Assembly (NCBI RefSeq): GCF_037975245.1
Contig: NC_092570.1
Span: 8,245,001 to 8,309,000 of the forward strand
Direction: 5' to 3'
Length of the DNA: 64,000 bases
From: Apostichopus japonicus
Taxonomy: Eukaryota > Echinodermata > Holothuroidea > Aspidochirotida > Stichopodidae
Below the pieces are notes generated by a model. That model made no database searches. It was not told the origin of the DNA and saw only the letters and a program-made list of their open reading frames with translations. The position numbers were made by a program, and so were the translations under genes. Numbering within the stretch: the stretch's first letter is position 1; each line of letters begins with the position of its first letter. Below are positions 10,682-23,400 of the stretch, piece by piece.

Positions 10682-13600
10682 TATATAATCTATACATTAT
10701 CTATATATTATCTAATATATTTATCTTTAAGTGGTTCTTGACTTCAAGCTATTAGCTATATATTAACAGGGTTACACCATACTATTAAGCCTTGTTTATA
10801 CTAGTCCAAAGCACACTTATACGCAAAAGAATCATTTAAATTAAAACGAGACTTCTAGTTTATATATTTTGCAATTCTATATCTTCACCATTATGGATAT
10901 CACTGCTCAATAAAACATGTGACGTAAACGTGATTTATGTACATATGTTATCTGTATGTATATCATCTTGTTGTGCATGTATGCAACTTGGGAAGTCAAA
11001 TGAAGTCCAAAGCTTGGAGGTTATTTTTGTATTGATTTTGGTCAAAATTTCAGGTTAATTATCCGATAATTAAACTCCTTATCAATGTTGTTCATTAGAA
11101 CATGACTTATCAAGTTTCACTTCAACTAAACTCATTTTTTTTATGTTAAATTAATATGAAAAAAAATATGTCTGAGCGACGAAGTACCATTTCATTAAAC
11201 AAAATATATTTAGGGTGCGTGCTGATTCAATCATATTATTCCTAAAAAGTACTTGGCAGTTTTGGCAAATTTGCCAGAAATTTGCCTTTGACGAAACATT
11301 AAATAGCTGCATGGCCTTTGACCAAACATTAAATAGCTACATGGCCTTTGACCAAACATTAAATAGATGCATGTATATTTCGTGATCTCAACTCGTTATA
11401 GCACATCTCGTATAGCTTCTTCATACATATACATGTAATCTCTAATAGGAGTGTCACATGCATGGAAACTATATATCGTATACATTTCCGTAGTGTGTCG
11501 AACGCATCCGTGATACATCGTTGTAAAAACCTGCCTGGAAAACTATACGGAGCTCAGTTGATATTCATATAGTGCTTTGGCTATACAATGAATCTTAAGC
11601 ACATATTCCGGCGAAACCCATTCCGCACCTCAATATGTGCAATTATAATATGCTGTAATCAATAGGAATAACTAAGTGCACATGCTTCAATACCAGCCAC
11701 TTTTCGCATATCTACAGGAGATGACGAATTTGTCTCTGGGACTGGACGGTGCTTTTTTTATTCAATAAATGGAGCTGGCTGCTATAGTAACATACATGAA
11801 TTATATGGAGCATGAAGCATTGAGACTCTTCAGTAGCTTGTATCCGAGATGGTATATTTGAGGAAAGACAGCAGCGATGATGGTGTGTATAATTATGTGC
11901 ATATAATGTAGTATATTCCGACATAATTTCCCCAAGTTTTCTGTACACACTTTATCGTGGAACTATACGTGGTGGTCTCTAATGTGCTCTTAGTTTTGAC
12001 TGTAGGTATAAAAAGCTAAATCGCTGACTGGATATCTGACAATCTGGTCAATCGTGGTACCTTCAACTTTCCATACCCATACCTTGAAGATTTTTATCTT
12101 TACAAGAGCCCAAGGTTTGAAGGATGACTTTAGACAATTAATTTTGATATTTATATTGTTGACCATACAAAACACTGCTACCTGTTCAGGTTGTATCTCT
12201 ATATCACTTTTTGGTGAGGAATGACCCTTCAAACATCTGGCGCTAATCAGTTAAAGCGACTGGACTAAGGTTAGCGTCACACAGAGGACATTCGGTAACT
12301 TGTCAATGGGAAATTATATAGGCCGATAAGAGCTTTCATGGTATTACATGACTTGTTTCAAGTGCGTAACAAGTTTGTCTATAAAAAATGGTGTTGGATG
12401 TCATATCCATATCATATATATGAAGTTAAAAGAACAATGGATTGACAGTAACATTTAGGCCTGTGGACTGACGTCAGTTAGCAGTTTAGCCTTAAAGGAG
12501 CATTCCCATGGATTTAACATAAATTAGAGCTGAACATTTTGCAAACCAAATACATTGCTACAGAAGCATAACTACAGCAGTCATTGTTTTATCTCTTTTT
12601 TAGACTATGATATATGAAGACTAAATTCTGCCCTTTAAGTCACTCGGTAAACAAGCCTAAATTCTTGTGCTGTTCCTTGAAGGGACATAAAGTGATCAAA
12701 CTTGCAATGACTGCCACACTTTTCCGCATCACGTATATTTTCATTGGAGCACTGCAATATCAAAACCACATACCCACATCAATTGCCATATTGAAATTGC
12801 CCCAATTGTTCCTACTTTTTCTTGGCAAATTTTTCCTGAGATGGGAGAGTACTCACCGCGGTTGATATCGACACTGAATTTGCCACCATAACTAATGTAG
12901 TTTCAATCTGTGTGTGTGTGTGCGTGTGTCTGTCTGTGTGTATTTTCGATTACACTGAATTGGAACAAAATACTTGAACATAGATGACGCCTCAAATTGG
13001 TGATAGCTTAAGATATGGGTCATGTTATAAGCCTGTAGGTCATCTGAGGATTATTCCATCTGATATTGGCAATGCAAAGTTCTTCTTCGACGCCCTGTAG
13101 GCCTACGTGTTTATGGTCCATTAATTGTGGTTAAAGCAGTTTGTACTCATAAACAGCAAATAATCGTCGGAAGGTGCACGTCGCAGGTAAATATAGAAAC
13201 CGAATCCCCGCCCCCCCCCCACCTTAAAAAAGCATCTTGAATGATGCTCATTCTTGAGTGTGAATTAATATTATGTGATAATAATGGAATAACCGACTTC
13301 ATTGTTCGAACATTGAAAACTGCGTGCGACCCCACCGGCAAATATCAACCAAACCTAATCAATAAGAAGACATCTGATAACTGCAGACTGAGGGTAAAAC
13401 AACATACTACTATGCAAGTAATTGATATACCTGTATAGACCTATATAGCTTGTGTTTTAAAAACAAACTGTTAAAAGATCGTGGATGTCACTTCCAGTAA
13501 TTTCATAAACCGTCATCTGTCATCCCTCGTCAATGTAATTGCTTCTTCATACCGTGTGCACTGTATTATTAACGTCGTTCCATCGTTCATCCATCTAATC

Positions 13601-13810
13601 AATACCTACTTATTAAAAATTGTTTGGAAAGAATAGGTCGAGTGTATGTGCCCTGGATATTTCAGAGGAGAAGGGGCGCGGCCCGAGTATTGGATAGGGC
13701 CCGGGCTTATTTTTTACGACAATATTTCTATAAATTACTATTAAGTACAGGACCAATAAGCTATGGTTGACCACAGAACCGATGTTAGTGGAGGTCTAAA
13801 ATATATGGGA
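10680..13810. other. Intergenic sequence with minor repeats
   Basis: No gene is supported. It holds a threefold ~30-bp repeat at about 11281-11366 (GGCCTTTGACCAAACATTAA-like), a short TG/TC-rich tract at 12908-12945 and a C run near 13210. The small open frames have no recognisable domain. Confidence 0.5.
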
Positions 13811-13814
13811 CCAT

Positions 13815-14318
13815 CCTCTCCTCTCCTCTCCTCTCCTCTCCTCTCCTCTCCTCTCCTCTCCTCTCCTCTCCTCTCCTCTCCTCTCCTCTCCTCTCCTCTC
13901 CTCTCCTCTCCTCTCCTCTCCTCTCCTCTCCTCTCCTCTCCTCTCCTCTCCTCTCCTCTCCTCTCCTCTCCTCTCCTCTCCTCTCCTCTCCTCTCCTCTC
14001 CTCTCCTCTCCTCTCCTCTCCTCTCCTCTCCTCTCCTCTCCTCTCCTCTCCTCTCCTCTCCTCTCCTCTCCTCTCCTCTCCTCTCCTCTCCTCTCCTCTC
14101 CTCTCCTCTCCTCTCCTCTCCTCTCCTCTCCTCTCCTCTCCTCTCCTCTCCTCTCCTCTCCTCTCCTCTCCTCTCCTCTCCTCTCCTCTCCTCTCCTCTC
14201 CTCTCCTCTCCTCTCCTCTCCTCTCCTCTCCTCTCCTCTCCTCTCCTCTCCTCTCCTCTCCTCTCCTCTCCTCTCCTCTCCTCTCCTCTCCTCTCCTCTC
14301 CTCTCCTCTCCTCTCCTC
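13815..14318. repeat. Perfect (CCTCT)n pentanucleotide array, about 100 copies
   Basis: About 504 bases of uninterrupted five-base repeat: all pyrimidine on +, all purine on -. Neither strand contains a stop in any frame, so every frame is open, reading cyclic LSSPL on + and GEERR on -. These are not genes. A pure polypurine-polypyrimidine mirror repeat of this length can form triplex (H-DNA) structure. Confidence 0.99.
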
Positions 14319-15080
14319 CCATACCACACCGTCACCATCCCACAAATGAGGTGACCCAATTATTCTAGGTTATACGTTTTGTAAGGATATTCTTACTGAA
14401 GGTTTGTGGTTGACACAATAAGTGCATTATGTGTTGCGAAACTACACAACAGACAACCGATCCAACGATTGCCAAAAACCTCTATTGTCTAGATGGCACG
14501 TAGTCGCATGCACTCACGTTAGACAAGCAACCAAGGTGAAAGGTTTTTGGATGGAATCTTCTTGATTGCAGTTACGAAGGAAGCAACACAAACTTCACCC
14601 TCCTACTAAACAAGTACTGATACCGTTTTTATAGTTCTTCTTTCGCAAGTATAATAAGAGGCAAATAAGTTTTGCCTCACTCAACATAGGTGCTAGTTCC
14701 GCGAATCTTATTATGCTAATGGAACTTTCACTTTAATCCAGAACGTACAAAGCCTATCGACAGTCAATTTAGCAGTCTACACATAGATCAGTCGAATTTA
14801 CGAAATGTAGTAACCATTAAATATAACAGCATAACAATGTTCACCTAAAATAATAGGTTGAGTGGTAGTACACAGAAGTGGTTGTAACATTTATTCTCAA
14901 TGAGGAATAGGCCAGCAATATGTCTGGAATTCAGTTAGGCAATGGTAACACTGATACAGTGATAGTAGGCCTAACATTTTGCTGAGGAGAAATTGTTGCA
15001 TGCTGCTCCTACGACTACCATTCTCATGTCCATCCCTGTGTACAGATGACAGGTTAACAATTTAGAAGTATAGTCAGTAT
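14319..15080. other. Intergenic sequence, nothing recognised
   Basis: AT-rich unique-looking sequence with no open frame, splice-flanked segment or repeat that I can identify. Confidence 0.45.
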
Positions 15081-15099
15081 TGCGAAGTTCGGCATACTG

Positions 15100-15549
15100 C
15101 GAAGTTCGGACACCCTAAGAAATACACGATTTTCACCATGAAAACCTACAGGAAGAGCCAAATTTCACCAAAAAGTACGAAGCTACAGTTATTTTCTCTC
15201 CAAAATGACCTGTGTGCAAGAAATTACTTACATATTTGTCAATAAAATGACGAAGATCTATGAAGTCTGTTATAATTACTGAAAGAGCAACTGCGCCACC
15301 AATTTTATCACCAGCGCCACACTGTGGGTTGCGTGTCCGAACTTCGCAATACTCTAGCAAAGATATACCAGTTCCACAATCACGAAGAATCTTCTTGGAA
15401 AACAACGTGAAAACAGTTTGCAGGAAAGGAAGTTTGGCCGTGTATCGTAATATAACAAAATTCTCCCACCATATGAAGTATATTTTCTGGTGATTTATAC
15501 CAGAAGATTTAGTTTTGGGGTGTTTTAAGTCTTAAGTGTCCGAACTTCG
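15100..15549. mobile_element. MITE-like element with CGAAGTTCGGACAC terminal inverted repeats
   Basis: The left end CGAAGTTCGGACACCCTAAG (15100-15119) is matched in inverted orientation by CTTAAGTGTCCGAACTTCG (15531-15549). Extra copies of the end motif lie just outside on the left (GCGAAGTTCGG at 15082) and inside in inverted orientation (15333-15346), suggesting nested ends or an internally rearranged element. No transposase frame is present, so it would be non-autonomous. A target-site duplication was not resolved because of the additional left motif. Confidence 0.65.
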
Positions 15550-15899
15550 AAGTCACCATGCTACTAGCTTTTGTAATTGCCTTAGTTTTTGCTTCAAAAT
15601 CCGTTGATTAGCAATGTAGGACAAAGCCGTCAACTTGAATTTCCAAAGCCTCCACCCAATATTAAGTTACTGCCATGTTTCCATTCATATGGATACAAAT
15701 CTGCTCAAAGTTTCATCAGATTGTCATGTAATATATACGTTATATTTAAGTATAACTATATGTCATATGTATACAAATATAGATCTATAGATGAGAATTA
15801 GTTGAGACTGGTGGAACACTTTGTTACTGAGTTTGAGCGATCATCAGACAACTGGTAGCTTCATGTTGAACTCCTAAAATATGTAAGAATTAAACAAGT

Positions 15900-16690
15900 G
15901 AAATCATTGAAGCATGTCAAGGAGTATCAGTGGTGTACCTTCCTTTTGTGGCATCCACTCCTTTGTCGACGTCCAGTGGCGTGTTATGGTTGGTAGAGTC
16001 TGGGTGTGGTCCGTCTGTCTCTCCAGAGCTTGGTGGAGGGATCATATCCATTGGCTGCGGTTTCCTTTGGCGGGATTTTGGGCTGGGGTGGGCGAGGTCT
16101 CGCACACCCCTTCTGAAATTGATTAAGTAGAGCTTGATATGAGGCACATTGATATGAGTTCCGGGCATTTGTTAGGAGGGATCATTTGTCAGCATTGATG
16201 ATGGTGAGTTTTTTGGTGAGGCAAAGGTTGTTCCGCTTAGATTCGTTGCTGTAGGCTCGTGATCTGCTGGCGATCAACCAATTGATGGTGAATGGCTTTT
16301 TGTTTTGTTTCAGCTGCAAAAAAGGTTTTGAGAGTTCCGTGGCATTTTGTGGTGTTTTGGTGGTTGAAGGACTGCTTGTGGTTGCCATATCTCAGCTTGA
16401 AAGGAGATTCAGTTAAACATACTGTAGTTCTTAGAATTATCGGTTTCTCTTGACTTCAGCCTTGTAGATGATGTTAGCTGCCTGACAGTTCCCTTTTAGG
16501 TGGCATAGGTCCTCTCATCGGCAGTTGCAAGCTTCCTTCTCGTTCTTGATATTGGTGGCTGATATATGTTTGTTGTGTCCTTTGATGATGTTGGGCATTC
16601 AGCTATAGCTGAACTTGATGGTGTTTCTGTTGAATATCTTGTTCAGTTTTGATTTTGTTGGGGAATGTTTGTTGATGAATTTCATCAGAA
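15900..16690 (-). pseudogene. Penelope-like element 3' fragment (GIY-YIG endonuclease region), decayed
   Basis: Read on the minus strand from about 16690 downward, conceptual fragments across several frames follow the C-terminal GIY-YIG region of Penelope-like retroelement proteins. An IFNRNTIKFSYS segment comes first, then a MPNIIKGHNKHI segment, then a Cys-rich CNCR...DLCHLKGNC stretch. An ESPFKLRYGNHKQSFNHQ segment and an ATELSKPFLQLKQNKKPF stretch follow, and then NLCLTKKLTIINADK. Frames change between these pieces and stops interrupt them, so it is dead. The typical order, spacing and Cys pattern are the basis of the call, made from memory of the family. The orientation is opposite to CCNC, and the fragment lies just upstream of that gene. 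Confidence 0.65.
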
Positions 16691-16919
16691 AATAAATCTA
16701 TGTATGAAAAAAGTTGCATATGTGAATGTCACTCAAAACAAAGTCGAGCAAGGGTGAAGGTATTGGTGACGGACTACAGTTGATACTGGTTGTATCATGA
16801 AAAAGGATTATTTAGAATTTTATGTAATCTGCAGACAGAATATTTGGGAGGTGGGGGATGGAGAAGAAGGGGCATTGATATATCTTGATAGGTACTTTCA
16901 TTAACAGTCATACTAGAGT

Positions 16920-17162
16920 ATGTATGTATGTATTTACGATCCTACTGCAAGCAGGAACTCGCGAAGAAGCCTCATTGGCTTATCAAGCCGCAAGCTGACC
17001 AAAGTCAGTCTCTTACATTCATATTTAACGTCCATGATTATGAATTGTTAATTGTCAACAACTCTGTAACTGGACGACATACATTAATCTGGGAGTAACT
17101 CGAACCGGGCACCTATATGATTGAAAGGCACCAGTGTTAACCACTGAGCTAACACTCTACCT
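16920..17162 (-). mobile_element. tRNA-derived SINE, copy 1
   Basis: On the minus strand the head carries an A box (TAGCTCAGTGG) and a B box-like GGTTCGAGTTA, followed by a body shared almost base for base with 47812-48046. The tail ends in TACATACATA repeats. Two copies sharing the non-tRNA body show this is a SINE and not a tRNA gene. Confidence 0.8.
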
Positions 17163-17441
17163 ACATCATGATATTTTTACATCAGTATATTTGTATATGA
17201 GTACATCATTATATTTGACCCCTTAAAGTTCTATTTCTATTGCTGTGCTGAAGTAATGTATGATCATTTTAATATGCGATTTTGTTGGGATTTGTTTATC
17301 TTGCAGATGTGATATCTAGAAGTAACAACCTACAAGTCACAATCCAGTATGCGTTCCTGAATCAAGTGTCTCAGATTCCTTAGATCTGTGTATCCAGGAC
17401 TGTATTCATTTACATGTGTGGTTATTTAATAACACAACATT

Positions 17442-17473
17442 ATGGCTGGAAACTTTTGGCAGAGTTCACACTG
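17442..17473 (+). CDS. CCNC: CCNC exon 1 (coding part)
   Basis: Starts at ATG and encodes [10 protein letters not shown] plus two bases. The donor is CTG|GTAAGAA. The near-identity of these ten residues to vertebrate cyclin C fixes the start. Confidence 0.93.
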
Positions 17474-20400
17474 GTAAGAATCTTTGTTTTATTTTCATAT
17501 CACAAAATGTGAGACTGATTGGGTTGGTGTCAATGTTAGAAACTCAGACTGAATATTTTTCATCTTCTTTTTTGTTCTGCTCCCTGGGGATGCTCATAGC
17601 ATAACTATCAATAACAAAACAAACTAAAACAAGATATAGGCCTAGCAAGCATAACCGTTGTGAACAACAGTACTGCAATGGCCTACTATGAATTCAAAAG
17701 GCAAAAGCTCTAGTACTGTTTGTCAGGTTTGCTAAATCTATGAAGTAACTTCTTTTAGAGACATGATACAAACTTGAGGGACACTAGTTCTCCATGCCCT
17801 TTGCTGCATGTCATTTGAAACAGTTATGCAATTGAGAAGCTTATTCACATGCATGCACACATGTCTAAAATAAAAGACTCAGAGAATGGAAATACAATAC
17901 ATGTCATTTATTTATTTTACTTCTTTATAAACTATAAGACAACAAGCAAGTCAAGACAGAACTCTGTGAGCATGTTTTCCGATAGAATGAAAATAGTTGA
18001 ATATTAGCTTTCTTTGAAATTGGTTGTTTTGTAGCGCAAAGAGTTGGATGAAATTACTTTATGTAGTGATTTTTGTCTAAAGTTGACTATCAGGGTCACA
18101 GTAAGCCGTCATTACTCTATTACAATCTGGGCCCCTGGCCCATCTATTGGGCAAAATGAAATTAGAGACCCATGGAAGAAACAACACTCTTGTATCTTCC
18201 TGATACATACAGTAATGTTAGAGGAATATCCTTGTGTGGTTTGGACAATTAAGGGACCACCTGGGCCAGTGCCCTTAATATACCTAGGGGCTAGCTACAG
18301 TATGCACACTAGCTCACATCTTGAATTATTCATTATGATCAATTATGTATAATGTTAAACCCACTTGTTTGTTAATATGTTTTTCAATAGAGCATTTCCC
18401 CGTAAATCATCATCATGTGAGCTCCTTGAGACAAAACTCTTAGACCTGTATTAATTGTCAGTAGCACTAGCCTGATCATTTCAATTTTCTGATCAAAAGA
18501 TGTCTTAAAGCTTGAATACATACATAGTTATTCACTCCTTTTTTGTCTTTTACTCTTTCAATTCATCCATAGCAACCAGTGGGTTCTTGACAACCAAGCT
18601 CTGATAAAGGACAGACAGACAGATCTGGCATTCTTAAGTGAGGAAGATTACCAAAAGGTTCACATCTTTTATGCAAGTGGTAGGTAGCAGTTAAACCAAG
18701 TATATAACCAGTAGATATAACCAATATATAACCAGTATATAATACGCATTGTATATTGTTTCCAACAGGTGTTTGATGCCCCCAAAAATTCTGGGACTAT
18801 TTTTTTTCCCCAAAAAATCTTAATGCTTAGGCAGCTGAAGCTTTTAAGAGCAGATTGATGAAAGTGTAGCCTGCTTTATATAAAACTAAAAATTGGGACT
18901 TAATAAAGTTAATATATTATTGTCATTGACTTCAGGCTAACCACAAGCTAGTTTGAGTTGGTGTACAAGTTTGGACAAAAAGAGAAACTTTATTACGAGC
19001 AGTGGTGGCTGTTGCCAATGGACATCTTGGGCATTGCCTCTCCTAGAAATTTCTAAAAAATAAGAAGGATTAGATATATGAAGATGAATGCAACATGGTT
19101 TATGGTTCTACTATTTATTTACTATCCTTTTCAAAAATGTCCTTCTCAGTGCTAAAATGAAACTTGTTTATTTGGTTTACGTGCAGTAGTGGCAATTATC
19201 GGCTGAAGAACTCTTGTTTTCTTACACATTATAAGATCACTGGTATCTGTCGTGTGAGATCATGGGGCAAATTTCATTCTGTCCCGCTAAACTCAGTAAG
19301 CGTCCCCACTAAACTCATGAGAGCATGCTGTAAGAGCATGTGCACATTTATTCTACTGAGATGAAGTATGCTGATTGGTCAAAGTATGGGCAGCATTCAG
19401 CTTGCACTACTAGTCCCACGCTTGTACAGTATACTGTACCTACAACAGTAACAAGGCGTTTAACTACTTGGCCCGTGGCTGTACGTTACGTGACAAACTT
19501 ATGAATGACACTCGTTTGTACAGTACTTAGTATGTACCTGATCATGTGAAATGTTATTCTTTAGTGAAATCACTATCTATCAGTGGCATAGCCATAGCTA
19601 TAGGGAGAAGGGAGGATCGGAACCCCCCTCCCCATTAGTGGGTCGATAAAATAATAAAAAATAAAGGACAGGAAAGGAGATGAGATAAATTATGGGGGAG
19701 TTTTAATATGGTGGATAATATTTGCAATGTAAAATGTATTAATAAAATGTATTTAAAATTGTAGGTAGTTGTCTCATAACTGCTTTCTGTTGGACAGATA
19801 GTGTGGAATTATTGATACAAAGCCCCATGCAACCCCCTACCGTCATCATTCATCCGTCTTACCCACAATTCCCACAAGTCAACATCATGCTCTAAGGTAA
19901 AATCCATAATCAATTTATTGCATACTGACTGGACAAGTTAGTGAACACAATCTAGGCTATGATGACCTAATTACTTGCATTGTTGTACCTGCTTTGTTGC
20001 ATTGTTGTACCTGCTTTGTTGCATTGTTGTAATCTGCCACATGCTTGCCTGAACCACAACCACACTTTGTTGACAAAACAGCCAAAAATGTCCAGGTCCT
20101 TCAGCATATGAAATGTGTTCAACGCCACTAGTCTTCTACTGTTTCCATTGCCTGGCACTTGAAGATCGAGTTCTTGTCTGCTTTAACACAGCATATTGCC
20201 TGGGTGAATTGCTAACCCAATACATATACCACCACCTGTAGTAAAAAATTGCTCAGACATAAACTCTTTATGGCCAAATGGCAAGATTTCTCACCCAAAA
20301 TGCACTCCTGAGACTGCTCAAAAGAAGGTAAAATATACCTCAAATTGTTCCTGGGATGTTTTAAGACATATGTACCCTGATTTCCAGGGAAAATAAGACT

Positions 20401-23400
20401 CAAATACCAGCAAAGTTGGTTAAATGCTGAGAGCTGACTTCCACTGAATAAAGGGGGAAATTGGAAGATTGGACGAAGTGGTACTGGAAGAGTTAGAGAC
20501 AAGGAAAGATTAGGGGGGGGGGGGAAGTGAGGGAGATTTGGCTGAAATACCTGAAAGATAACTGTTGAATTTTAACTTTAAACATTTTAGTCTGGTTTGG
20601 TCGCGCAAGTATGAATGATCTTAGGAAACTAGAATCTGTCATAAGAAACGCGGAGCGCCTCATTGGCACATGCCTACTGTCCCTTCACTCACTCTACCAG
20701 GAGCGAACGTTAAAACGTGTTGAAATATATTGAATGATGATTACCACCCAGCAACTGATTATTTCAAGTTCCTGCCTTCAGGCAAAAGAATGCGTACTTT
20801 TAAGGGTTCTAAAAGATTTACTGACAGTTTTTATCCTTCTGCTGTGAAGATATTCAATACGCACCAATACCGTTAAACAATTTTAAACTTTGTAGACTTT
20901 ATACTGGATTTGAGGGCATTTATATATATTTGTACTCTTTTATATTTTGTAGGTACAGTACATTTTATATTTTGTTCATCTTAATATTTTATAGGAACGT
21001 TTTCATATCTCTGTGCATTATTATACGTCTCATTTGTTGTTTACAATTTTTAATGTTTTGAGCTCTTGTTATCAACCAATTTCCATTGTATTTTTATATG
21101 ATTGGCTGAATATATCTATCTATAACATGGCATCCATCCACATAGCTTTCTTTGTAATTTATATGCTTGAAGCATGCATGCCCTTAAAAAAAAGCAGAAA
21201 TGATATAAATTCAGATATAAAAGCCATTATAATTGCAGTTGTAGTCATCTGTTTCTTTCTATGAGTAAAACAGATCGTGTTTTTTGGAAGCGGAGAGGAG
21301 GAAGGGTTGGCTAGGTGAGCGGGAGGTGTTGAGAGGGAGAGTTGAGAGGGAGGTGTTTTTCTTCGATAACCAACTTTTTTTTTTGATAATCTAACACATG
21401 CATGCATATGCAATGTCTCTATTGATTTTCCACTGGGTTATTCTCTCATGGTTTACTTACTTCGTTACCGGCGATCCGTTGTCTAAGCCTCGCCATTCTC
21501 ATTAGAGAGTTAAACTCTTAAACCTTTGAGGAAGAAACAAAAGGAAAGACTAAATAAAGGATACCAATAAAGGAAGAAAAAAACCCCTCAAGGTCTAGTT
21601 TTATAATGATGTCTTTGACCATGGATCTTTGTACAATAATTGGATATTTCTTTCTTATGACTTTTTGTTGTCCTTGGTTAACTGTTCTTGAATTTTCAAT
21701 GAACTCCTTTTGTTTTCTACAAGAGTGAGGTCATGTGAAGATTCAGGAAAAACAGTTGTGAACGAAGGATGACCTACAAAATGGAGGGGGGAAAAATGTT
21801 ATTTTTCCACAGAGATTTGCTGTGTTTTCGCTGTTTTTTTTTTATTTCAGCTCAAATTCTTATCATGTTCATAAATGTTAGTACCACATTAACAATCCTT
21901 ATTTAAACTACACCAAAATGGCAAATAAGCTATCTTCCATAATGAGAAATCTCATTAGCTGAGGGCTGTTGTGTTGCATAATTTCTATTTTAAACGGAAG
22001 AAGTTGACCGAAAATACTGTTTAGTAACCATGGAAACCCAATATGATTTTATAATGAAGTGAAGCTTTTATTAAGGTTTTTTTTCCCCTTTATATAAGCA
22101 GGACAATGAATGGGTGATAAATTAAACAGTTGCCCCCTCTTTCTTACATAGCTAGTTAATTATTCAACTCTAGATGCTACCAGATCACGTTATTAACGAG
22201 AGAGTTTATTAATTTTGAATATTTGTCCTCATTTAGTCAGTAATTTTTAGAGTAAAGGAAAGTTAATAAATGTATGGCTGACAGGTTGTATATGCATATA
22301 TAATGTAAGAGCTGCAAAGTAATGAGATTCTCTCATTAATTAAGGTTTGTCTTTTGTCAAGGAAATAGCTGTTAAAGTTAAAAAACAGAATACTGCTAAT
22401 TTTTTTGCAAATTAAAGAAGCGTGTGATAGAAGACATAATTAGGTTGGTTGTTCTAACACTGTGCCGTAATGTGTGTTCATTTAATTGGTTGAAATCTCT
22501 CCTTCCCTTCCACCAATCCCCTCCCCCACCTGCCTGCCCTCCTTATCTCTTGTCCATAACTGTCCATAAATGTCTCTTGTGCAATAAAATTTACAAAGTA
22601 CTAAATCATATTGTAATTCCTCTATGATATCGAACATAAGGGATCATGTTTGATTATTTGAAATTATGTTGACTTCTATTTCTTTCATAATGTGCATCAT
22701 ATCATTGTTTGTCAGTTATTCAAGCCATTGGTGAACAGCTGAATGTGAGGCAGCAGGTAATCGCCACGGCAACCATGTACTTTAAGCGGGTCTATTCCAG
22801 ATATTCATTGAAGAGCATCGATCCTCTACTCCTAGGACCAACATGTTTGTTTCTGGCAACTAAGGTGGAGGTGAGTACATCTCAATTGTACAAATTGGAT
22901 GTCAGGTAACTGTCACGGCAACCAATAATTTTTAGAGAGGTTGTTCAGGATATTCATGATAGAGCTTTGATCAGCTTCAGGCCAAAATGTTTTTTTTTTT
23001 TTTTTTTCTCTGGGTCGAATCTGATATTGCCATGGCAACCATGCCAAATGTAAGAAATCACCACAGCAACCATGTCCTTTAAGAGGGTCTACTTCCATCA
23101 TTCATAGAAGAACATTGATCTTTTACTCCTAGGTTTAACATGTTAATTTCTGACTGCTTTGCATGGGTCTACTAGTGGTTACCTTACTTTTGATTTCTTT
23201 GCTGAAAGCAAAAGGAATCTATGTTTTGGAAATGGTGTGTGTTTGTGACACCTCGGTTTATCAACATGATAACTTAAAAAACGTGGACGGTGGTTTAACA
23301 TCGTACTTGGTATGTGGCTTTACCTTAGTAAGTACAGTAGTGAGTATTGGAACCCTGTTGTTTCTTGGAAGGTCAAAAGTCATTTGAGGTCAACCGAGGG

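Noticed and set aside
13741-14368. Long open frames on both strands (GEERR and LLSSP repeats)
   Set aside because: They are pure translations of the pentanucleotide array; every frame is open and there is no other coding evidence.
15917-16168. Minus-strand 83-residue open frame
   Set aside because: It falls at the 3' end of the decayed Penelope-like fragment, after stops in the coding part, and has a biased Pro/His/Asp composition; treated as part of the element, not a gene.
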